Shown piece by piece: positions 30,732 to 36,863 of a stretch of 36,863 nucleotides of DNA. The DNA is taken from contig DHHC01000027.1 of the NCBI GenBank assembly GCA_002403095.1, positions 1 through 36,863 on the forward strand. The letters are read 5' to 3'. Made by a program: the position numbers and the translations under genes. Source of the DNA: Leptolinea sp. UBA4782. Its GTDB lineage: Bacteria > Chloroflexota > Anaerolineae > Anaerolineales > Anaerolineaceae. Within the stretch, counting starts at the first letter, position 1. Every line of letters begins with the position of its first letter. The notes below the pieces were generated by a model. It did no database searches. It was not told where the DNA came from and saw only the letters and a program-made list of their open reading frames with translations.

Positions 30732-33700
30732 TCATCCTGCCCAGTCTTTGGCGATCAATTCAGCCTGCTCGAGCACTGTGAGGATGGCTTTTTCCTGCTT
30801 GTCGGGCGGGTAACCGTACTTTTTCAAAATACGTTTTACCATAACCCGCAGTTTTGCCCGCACGTTCTCTTTCACCGTCCAGTCAATGGTGACATTTTTG
30901 CGTACAGTCTCCACCAGTTCGCGCGCAATAATCTTCAGGTTATCATCGCCCAGCACTTTAACAGCACTGTCATTCACTTCGAGGGCATCGTAAAATGCCA
31001 GCTCATCTTCGTTCAGCCCCAGGTTCTGGCCGCGGTTTTGGGCTTCACGCACCTGGCGGGCAATCTCAATCAGTTCTTCGATCACCTGGGCAGTCTCAAT
31101 GGCCCGATTCTGGTAACGCCGGATGGTCTGTTCCAGCATCTCAGCAAATGAACGCGACTGCACCAGGTTGCGGCGCGAGCGGGATTTAATCTCATCATTC
31201 AGCAGCTTGCGCAGCAGCTCGATAGCCAGGTTGCGGTGGGGCATACTGGCAATCTCAGCCAGGAACTCGTCAGAGAGGATCGAGATATCCGGTTTTTTGA
31301 GCCCGGCAGCTGCAAAGATATCAATCACTTCTTCCGATGCCACCGCCCGCGAAACGATCTGCTGGATGGCATGGTCAAGGTCAACCTCAAAGCGGGCGCC
31401 TTCAACCGTCACCTTGATGATAGCACTGCGCACCGCCTGGTAGAACCCGACCTCCTCGCGGACTTCAAGCGCTTTTTCATGCGGAACCGAGAGGGCAAAA
31501 GCGCTGGTCATCCTGGCCACCGTATCCAGCAGGCGGGTCCGCCCATTTTCAAGCGCCAGGATGTGCTCCTGGGCGAGAGGCAGGACTGCCAGGCGTTCAG
31601 CCGGGCTGCCGCCAAGCCACCTGGACCAGTTAAACCCATGGAACAGGCCACGGCAGACTTCCACTTCGCGCAGAAGAAGCAATACCGCCTGCTCCTGGTC
31701 GAGGGCGGTTGCGCCCTGACCGCCGCTGTCAGTGTAATTTGCCAGCGCCTGGCGCAGCTGGTCTGCCAGGCCAAGGTAGTCGACGATCAGGCCGCCGGGT
31801 TTGTCGCGGAAAACCCGGTTGACGCGCGCAATCGCCTGCATCAGCCCGTGCCCCTGCATGGGTTTATCAATGTACATGGTATGCAGCGAAGGCACGTCAA
31901 ACCCGGTCAGCCACATATCGCGTACGATCACGATCTTGAGCGGGTCGGCCGGGTCTTTAAAGCGCCGGGCCAGGATCTCACGCCCGGCCTTGTTGTGGAT
32001 GTACGGCTGCCAGCTTAGGGGATCGGTGGCATTGCCGGTCATGACGATCTTGATGGCTCCGGTATTGATGTCATCGGTGTGCCAGTGTGGGCGCAAGGCG
32101 GTGATTGCCCGGTACAGGTCGATGCAGATGCGCCGGCTCATGCACACGATCATGGCTTTGCCTTCCAGGGTGTCAAAGCGCTGTTCCACATGCTCTACCA
32201 GGTCGCGGGCGATGCTGTTCACGCGCTTCTCTGCGCCGACCACCGCTTCGAGCGCCGCCCATTTCGTTTTGAGCTTTTCGACCTTGTCGACCTCTTCACC
32301 CTCGGTCACTTCCTCAAATTCGGGGTCGATCTTCGGTTTTTCCGACTCTTTTAATTCCAGTTTGGCCAGGCGCCCTTCGTAGTAAATGGGAACGGTAGCG
32401 CCGTCTTCAACCGCCTGCTGGATGTCGTAAATGCTGATGTAATCGCCAAAGACTGCGCGCGTATTGCTGTCGCGCAGTTCAATGGGGGTACCGGTAAAGC
32501 CGATAAAGGATGCGTTTGGCAGGGCATCGCGCATGTGGCGCGCAAAGCCGTCGATAAAGTCGTATTGCGAGCGGTGGGCTTCATCGGCGATCACGATGAT
32601 ATTGCTGCGCGTGGAGAGGGCTTTGCCGGAGGGCTGCCCGGGCGGGGGCAGGAACTTCTGGATGGTGGTGAAGTACACCCCGCCCGATGCCGAGGAGCTC
32701 AGCTTCTGGATCAGGTCTTCGCGGCTGGCAGCCTGGACCGGGTTCTGGCGGATGAGCTCAGAGCAGAGCGAGAAGGTGTTGAAAAGCTGGTCATCCAGGT
32801 CGTTGCGGTCAGTGATGACCACGATGGAGGGGTTTTGCATGGCAGGAGCGAGGATGATGCGCCCGGCATAAAAAGCCATGGTCAGGCTCTTGCCGCTGCC
32901 CTGGGTATGCCAGACCACCCCGATGCGCTGGTCGCCGGGTTTGCCGTCATGGCGCGGGCGGGTGGAGTAGCCGCCTTTTCCGTCGGAAACACCCCCGCCT
33001 GCCAGCCTGCGGGCGCGCAGGGTTTCTTCCACCGCCACATTGACGGCATGGAACTGGTGGTACCCGGCCATAAGTTTGCGCGGCTGTCCGCGCCCGTCGT
33101 CTTCAAAGACGATGAAATGGCGCAGGAAAGTGAGGAAGTGCTCCGGCGCAAAGAAGCCGTTGATGAGCGTATCCAGCTGGGGGGTGGCAGCGGGAGCCAG
33201 CCCGCCGCCCGAAACTGTCTTCCAGGGGGTGAAGCGCTCGCGGTCAGAGGTAAGCGAACCCAGCCGGGCTTCCAGCCCGTCGGAGATGACCAGGGCTTCA
33301 TTAAACACAAACAGGGAGGAGATCTGCTGCTTGTAGGTCTGCAGCTGGTTAAAAGCTGACCAGATGGTGGCGTTCTCGTCGGCCGCATTTTTAAGTTCGA
33401 TCACCGCCAGCGGGATGCCGTTGACGAAGACCACCAGGTCTGGCCGGCGGTTGATGTGGTTTTCGAGCACGGTAAACTGGTTGACCACCAGCCAGTCATT
33501 GTTGGCGGGATCGTCAAAATTGAACAGGGAAACGACCTTGCCGGAGACGCGCCCGTTTTCAGCCACCTCGACCGTGATGCCGTTGACCAGGGCGCGGTGG
33601 AAATCGCGGTTGGCAGTGATGAGGGCGGAGGAGGAAGGCAGGCGGGTAATCTTGCGGAAGGCGTCATCCAGGGCGGAGGCGGGCAGCCCGGGGTTAAGGC

Positions 33701-33866
33701 GCCGCAGGGCAGCCTGCAGGCGGGCGGGCAGCAGCACCTGCTCAAAGGACTCGCGCTCGGCTTTTGGGGTTTCCGGTTCGATATCATGCCCGTCCAGGTA
33801 TGTGTACCCGAGGGCGGTAAACCAGCCGATGGCAGCTTTTTCGATGTCGGATTCGGTAAAGGTCAT
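30732..33866 (-). CDS. hsdR: Type I restriction endonuclease subunit R
   Basis: This 1044-residue protein has an N-terminal PD-(D/E)xK nuclease domain: RPDLVVFVNG (D143), then AVIELK (E157, K159) and the QLQTY motif near 174-178. A DEAD-like translocase follows with Walker A GSGKS at 323-327, DEAH at 428-431, SFIGFTGTPI, and later helicase motifs KAMIVCMSRRICIDLYRA and MQGHGLMQAIARVNRVFRDK. The C-terminus binds the methylase complex. It cleaves DNA after ATP-driven translocation when the target is unmethylated. The gene is GC-rich like its surroundings, in contrast to the upstream DUF3800 and HEPN-like genes. Start ATG 33866; no strong ribosome binding site. Confidence 0.97.
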   Translation of the reverse strand: MTFTESDIEKAAIGWFTALGYTYLDGHDIEPETPKAERESFEQVLLPARLQAALRRLNPGLPASALDDAFRKITRLPSSSALITANRDFHRALVNGITVEVAENGRVSGKVVSLFNFDDPANNDWLVVNQFTVLENHINRRPDLVVFVNGIPLAVIELKNAADENATIWSAFNQLQTYKQQISSLFVFNEALVISDGLEARLGSLTSDRERFTPWKTVSGGGLAPAATPQLDTLINGFFAPEHFLTFLRHFIVFEDDGRGQPRKLMAGYHQFHAVNVAVEETLRARRLAGGGVSDGKGGYSTRPRHDGKPGDQRIGVVWHTQGSGKSLTMAFYAGRIILAPAMQNPSIVVITDRNDLDDQLFNTFSLCSELIRQNPVQAASREDLIQKLSSSASGGVYFTTIQKFLPPPGQPSGKALSTRSNIIVIADEAHRSQYDFIDGFARHMRDALPNASFIGFTGTPIELRDSNTRAVFGDYISIYDIQQAVEDGATVPIYYEGRLAKLELKESEKPKIDPEFEEVTEGEEVDKVEKLKTKWAALEAVVGAEKRVNSIARDLVEHVEQRFDTLEGKAMIVCMSRRICIDLYRAITALRPHWHTDDINTGAIKIVMTGNATDPLSWQPYIHNKAGREILARRFKDPADPLKIVIVRDMWLTGFDVPSLHTMYIDKPMQGHGLMQAIARVNRVFRDKPGGLIVDYLGLADQLRQALANYTDSGGQGATALDQEQAVLLLLREVEVCRGLFHGFNWSRWLGGSPAERLAVLPLAQEHILALENGRTRLLDTVARMTSAFALSVPHEKALEVREEVGFYQAVRSAIIKVTVEGARFEVDLDHAIQQIVSRAVASEEVIDIFAAAGLKKPDISILSDEFLAEIASMPHRNLAIELLRKLLNDEIKSRSRRNLVQSRSFAEMLEQTIRRYQNRAIETAQVIEELIEIARQVREAQNRGQNLGLNEDELAFYDALEVNDSAVKVLGDDNLKIIARELVETVRKNVTIDWTVKENVRAKLRVMVKRILKKYGYPPDKQEKAILTVLEQAELIAKDWAG

Positions 33867-33954
33867 TTATAAATACCCCTTGACAAATGTGCTATAATAT
33901 TTGTGTAGGTCCGAAACCGTCTTTAGTGGCGGAGGTAGGTCCTGCTTATCGCTG

Positions 33955-33972
33955 ACCTCCCATCCGGGAGGT
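33955..33972. other. Hairpin between DUF3800 and hsdR genes
   Basis: ACCTCCC (33955-33961) and GGGAGGT (33966-33972) form a perfect 7-bp stem around ATCC, just after the DUF3800 stop. With no T-run it may be a weak terminator or a stability element in the operon. 33867-33954 also contains an ACAAAT/ATTTGT inverted pair but no clear promoter. Confidence 0.4.
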
Positions 33973-33978
33973 TTCAGT

Positions 33979-34698
33979 TTAAGGGCAGATAATACCATAA
34001 GGATTCTTCCGGTTAGCCTCTCTAACCAATATTGGTGTGAGTATTTCAAACGATTTATCCAAACCATACTTAGATTTTGATTCAAGCGGGTTTTCTCGTC
34101 GTAAAAGTGCATATGCCGAAAAATCACAAAGTTGAATGAAGAAAGACTGATCAGAGGGTTTAAAGAATGGATCTTCAACTATTCGATCAATAGGTATATT
34201 CCTCCAACTAACCCCGGTTTTCGATGATAGATTGTAAGCACTTGGTATCGGGTTATAAACTCCCATTTTTCTTACAAGCTGAGTATATGCCAATTCATTG
34301 CCTTTATCACACACCAGAATACCATGACTATTCCAGGCTCCCAGTGTACGATTGATTCTATTGATCAAACGTTCATAAGCCCGCATCATTTGAGTTTTTG
34401 GGAAAACGGCATTGAATGACTTCACATTAGGTAGTTTTGTTATTAAATCAAGTGTTTCGTTAAAAATCGTTACCCGCTCATATTTGCTTACCACACGATC
34501 AGAGATGTTTCCTCTACCCGACACAAATTTCCAGGCATGCAACTCCTTGGATACATAAATGCCATATTTCTTACGTAATCCACTTCGGAATTCTTTAATC
34601 ATCGAAAAGGATTCGCGCCAATGTTCCACAGGTATGGCTAATGCTGAGTAGAGAGCAAGCTTTTCGTCTGCAGAGTCATCTATATAAATTAGATGCAT
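33979..34698 (-). CDS. DUF3800-domain protein in the restriction operon
   Basis: This 239-residue protein begins MHLIYIDDSADEKLALYSAL, with the acidic YIDDS motif at the first strand that marks DUF3800 proteins, whose fold is RNase H-like. Conserved-looking blocks follow: ELHAWKFVSGRGN, ILVCDKGNE (second acidic position), and FFIQLCDFSAYALLRRENPL with another Asp. Three to four spaced acidic residues are consistent with a metal-dependent nuclease, by family analogy. It is AT-richer than hsdR. DUF3800 proteins often occur in mobile and defence regions. AAAGGA lies upstream of ATG 34698. Confidence 0.85.
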   Translation of the reverse strand: MHLIYIDDSADEKLALYSALAIPVEHWRESFSMIKEFRSGLRKKYGIYVSKELHAWKFVSGRGNISDRVVSKYERVTIFNETLDLITKLPNVKSFNAVFPKTQMMRAYERLINRINRTLGAWNSHGILVCDKGNELAYTQLVRKMGVYNPIPSAYNLSSKTGVSWRNIPIDRIVEDPFFKPSDQSFFIQLCDFSAYALLRRENPLESKSKYGLDKSFEILTPILVREANRKNPYGIICP

Positions 34699-34750
34699 AG
34701 TGAATATCCTTTAGCAATACCAATTTTCGTTACGCTCGCAATGTGAAAAT

Positions 34751-35674
34751 TTAATTTTGCTCTTCTAAATTTGTTTCAGTTTCTTTCCGAATTCTATTGA
34801 AGTGATCCCAAAGGTGATCAATATTCCCTTTTGGAATTATAGGTTCATCCCAATAATCGAATAGATTGGCTGATTCATAAGGAAGCACCATAAGATAACT
34901 GCGTGTTAAGAATCCAGATAGCTTGTTGAAAACCTTCGCCAAATGGCGATTTATCTGCCATATTTTCTGAAAGGGAATTTTAATGTCAGTAAAATTTACT
35001 TCTTGCCTGCTCTCTGGGGTGGCTGCATGTGCAATAGACTTATTCACAAAATCGACAATCTTATCTGCTGCAGATAAATCATTCTCAATAGATTCGAAGA
35101 ATTTAGGTGAAGCAACATCCTCTTCAGATCTAGTCTGAGGGGTTTTATCACTATACCCATCAAATGTAAGATGGGCATCATCCGTTGGCCCAACATCAAA
35201 TTCCCTTGGAATCATAAATGCGGTTTTGTCTAGTGCAATCTTTTTAATAAATTCCCTCTGCTTTATCATTAGTAATTCCCGGTCATAAGGGAATTTTATC
35301 AATTGAAAATACTTGATGCGGGTTATTTCTGATTGTCGACACTTAATATCTTTCAACAATGACCAAAATGAAAATACCCCCTTCGCCCCAAATAGAGAAT
35401 CGCGCTGCTGATCACCAATAATTTTTCGGACACGTGATAGATGTGCCTCAAAGAAATTCTGATCGATAAATTGATGAAGTGCATAATTAATGGGTGGTTC
35501 TGATGGATTATGTCGATGCGTTACTCTGCGGCTTTCCAGGACCATCCGATAAATCGCTTCATACCAAACCATACGAGTTAATTGATTTTGGATGGAATTG
35601 TGATCTTCCCCTTTAAGGCAATCACTCCAGATCTGCCAAATTTCATCAAGAGGTAAGTGTAGCTTTTGCATCAT
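34751..35674 (-). CDS. HEPN/AbiU2-like protein in the restriction operon (tentative)
   Basis: This 307-residue protein has no certain family match. The region FVNKSIAHAATPESR resembles the HEPN ribonuclease-type motif (polar-x(4-6)-His), and the upstream helices (ALHQFIDQNFFEAHLSRVRK then SLFGAKGVFSFWSLLKDI) follow the layout I associate with AbiU2-type HEPN proteins. A second helical block ends in GFLTRSYLMVLPYESANLFDY. If it is a HEPN protein it could be an RNase toxin. It is AT-rich, sits 77 bases after hsdS, and is followed 52 bases later by the DUF3800 gene. A role as an abortive-infection accessory is inference. Confidence 0.6.
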   Translation of the reverse strand: MMQKLHLPLDEIWQIWSDCLKGEDHNSIQNQLTRMVWYEAIYRMVLESRRVTHRHNPSEPPINYALHQFIDQNFFEAHLSRVRKIIGDQQRDSLFGAKGVFSFWSLLKDIKCRQSEITRIKYFQLIKFPYDRELLMIKQREFIKKIALDKTAFMIPREFDVGPTDDAHLTFDGYSDKTPQTRSEEDVASPKFFESIENDLSAADKIVDFVNKSIAHAATPESRQEVNFTDIKIPFQKIWQINRHLAKVFNKLSGFLTRSYLMVLPYESANLFDYWDEPIIPKGNIDHLWDHFNRIRKETETNLEEQN

Positions 35675-35754
35675 TCTTTACTATCAATTCCACTTTCCGA
35701 AAATTCGCTTCATGCATGTAACAATTGAGGGGAGAAGAAATAGATTACACATTT

Positions 35755-36863
35755 TTAATTACCAGAAAACCCACCGTGTACTCTTACCTGCCCTGACATG
35801 AGTTTGGGCAACAGGGTGTCGCGAAGTTCTGCAAGCACATTATTTTGTTTTACATTCTGATCTATTTGAGAGTAAAAAGGATTTACAATATCACCAAATT
35901 TTTTTGCCAACCCTTTTTCAGGTACATTAATCAACATATTTCTGGCATCTGTTTGAGAAATAAATGGTTGAGCCGACCCTCGTAAGGGCCATTTTTCATT
36001 GCCAAAGGTTGCCATAAACAAATATTCAGTACTCACTTCCTCCGAAGTAGACCAGAACCTTATTGTGTTCTTAATACAAGACCATTTTCCTTGTGCTAAC
36101 CATGTCATTCCAGAGTTCGCACCTATAGCACTCAAAACTACACCCGTTACATTAAAATCATAATAAGGCAAGTATCCATCTGGTCCTTTTGCACTAAAGG
36201 CTATGAAGCCATCGGTTACGTATGAAGCTTTTGTGGTATTAGTGTCTCCCCAATTAACATCCGCTATTTCTCCTAGCCTTTTTGTTCCCCACCCCTCCCG
36301 CTCCGGGTTGTCGATGAACATGTGCTTATAGATCGCCTGGGCGAGCTGCTCGAGGGTTTGGTTCATGCGGCGGTTGAGCTCGATCTTGTCATCCAGCGAG
36401 GAGAGCACCTCCGCAATCGCGCGCTGCTCGGGCAGTGGAGGGAGATTTACATGAATCTGTTTAAAAGTCTCTTTTGTTATCGTGTCAAAAACTGATCCGT
36501 GTGTCTTCTTTCGGATTTGACGCATACTAAACAACAATAAATAATATAGAAACTCATTGCAGGTTACACTTTTTGCATTTAAACCGTAACTTGTCTGGTT
36601 AAATGCCATATCCCTTGTTAATACAGCTAACTCGCCAACAGTACCCCTGGCAGAAATGATAATTTGTCCCTTATGTAAAATTTTCGTGCTTGAGTTTTGG
36701 AGCCCTTGTTGTGTAATTTTCTTATCAGTATCATGAATATATTTTCTGCCATCACTAAAATCAATAACGGATATCCAAGGAATATCACCATTCCAATAAT
36801 TAGGATTATTAGTTTTTGGCGTGCCACCACCAATAATCTTGTTGGTGTAACATCTTTTCTGTA
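35755..36863 (-). CDS. hsdS: Type I restriction specificity subunit S, 5'-partial at the window edge
   Basis: The frame is open to the last base on the minus strand, so the gene is longer than an ATG at 36609 would suggest. The first target-recognition domain begins IIGGGTPKTNNPNYWNGDIP, then WISVIDFSDGRKYI and KGQIIISARGTVGELAVLTR, a classic TRD pattern. A central spacer follows: PPLPEQRAIAEVLSSLDDKI then LNRRMNQTLEQLAQAIYKHM. The second TRD runs from RLGEIADVNWGDTNTTKASY through FISQTDARNMLINVPEKGLA, and the end is the repeat of the spacer, NNVLAELRDTLLPKLMSGQV. It recognises the bipartite DNA target for HsdR and HsdM. The TRDs are AT-rich while the spacer is GC-rich. Confidence 0.94.
   Translation of the reverse strand, partial: QKRCYTNKIIGGGTPKTNNPNYWNGDIPWISVIDFSDGRKYIHDTDKKITQQGLQNSSTKILHKGQIIISARGTVGELAVLTRDMAFNQTSYGLNAKSVTCNEFLYYLLLFSMRQIRKKTHGSVFDTITKETFKQIHVNLPPLPEQRAIAEVLSSLDDKIELNRRMNQTLEQLAQAIYKHMFIDNPEREGWGTKRLGEIADVNWGDTNTTKASYVTDGFIAFSAKGPDGYLPYYDFNVTGVVLSAIGANSGMTWLAQGKWSCIKNTIRFWSTSEEVSTEYLFMATFGNEKWPLRGSAQPFISQTDARNMLINVPEKGLAKKFGDIVNPFYSQIDQNVKQNNVLAELRDTLLPKLMSGQVRVHGGFSGN

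Noticed and set aside
32535..33359. 274-codon plus-strand open frame opposite hsdR
   Set aside because: Antisense shadow in GC-rich hsdR; no motifs or start signals.
33880..33898. TTGACA and TATAAT as a plus-strand promoter
   Set aside because: The boxes are only 7 bases apart, far from the usual 17, and no plus-strand gene follows.
36607..36609. ATG at 36609 as the start of hsdS
   Set aside because: The frame stays open upstream with a recognisable first target-recognition domain, so the true start lies beyond the window edge.
1..36863. CRISPR arrays, tRNA or rRNA genes
   Set aside because: No regularly spaced short repeats, cloverleaf-like sequences or ribosomal RNA segments were noticed on reading; the only repeats found are the REP-like and direct repeats listed.

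Overview
The window is a bacterial chromosome fragment, moderately GC-rich, with AGGAGG-type ribosome binding sites, many short overlapping operons and normal use of TGA as a stop (for example the 4-base ATGA overlap at 7095-7098). I suspect an Anaerolineae-like Chloroflexota bacterium from the gene mix (Cys-rich Fe-S-type protein, fused ECF ATPase, tandem SAM hydrolases, FeoABC, OYE). That is inference; no rRNA or marker gene is present to prove it.

Layout. 1-1900: the end of a peroxiredoxin-like gene whose redox cysteine codon is TGA followed by a compact hairpin, so very probably a selenoprotein; then a Cys-rich protein and a SpoT-type HD protein. 1950-3075: a REP-associated tyrosine transposase (RAYT) surrounded by REP-like palindromes and two ~100-bp direct repeats, the whole bracketed by a 34-bp near-perfect direct repeat. 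3097-7907: an ECF vitamin-type importer (fused double ATPase, S component, EcfT) followed by two tandem SAM hydroxide adenosyltransferases. 7923-14893: housekeeping and stress genes (broken DoxX-like gene, ferritin-VIT1 fusion, ion channel-like protein, Nudix, DUF4386, Zn-dehydrogenase, DUF1801, double GNAT, unknown protein, a twice-frameshifted gene). 15179-17353: Gfo/Idh/MocA oxidoreductase plus a tandem VOC protein, closed by a REP-like bidirectional terminator. 17427-21230: variant PTP-like phosphatase, feoCBA and a divergent DtxR-family regulator with palindromic operator candidates between them. 21215-30107: flavoprotein, ICMT-like methyltransferase, GNAT, old yellow enzyme, APC permease with Usp domains, DODA-type dioxygenase, an unknown protein, alpha/beta hydrolase and a small membrane protein.

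30190-30655 is a graveyard: the C-terminal end of a serpin gene, a 164-bp ungapped copy of the middle of the unknown gene at 27784-28674, and the N-terminal end of a GNAT gene are joined end to end. 30732-36863 is a type I restriction-modification operon on the minus strand: hsdS (running off the window edge), a HEPN/AbiU2-like protein, a DUF3800 protein, then hsdR. The two middle genes and the hsdS target-recognition domains are clearly AT-richer than hsdR and the hsdS central spacer, which points to an exchangeable defence cassette.

The points most worth following up are the UGA-containing peroxiredoxin, the RAYT/REP block with its flanking repeat, the two genes embedded in the restriction operon, and the ECF/SAM-hydrolase operon. 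No tRNA, rRNA or CRISPR array was seen.
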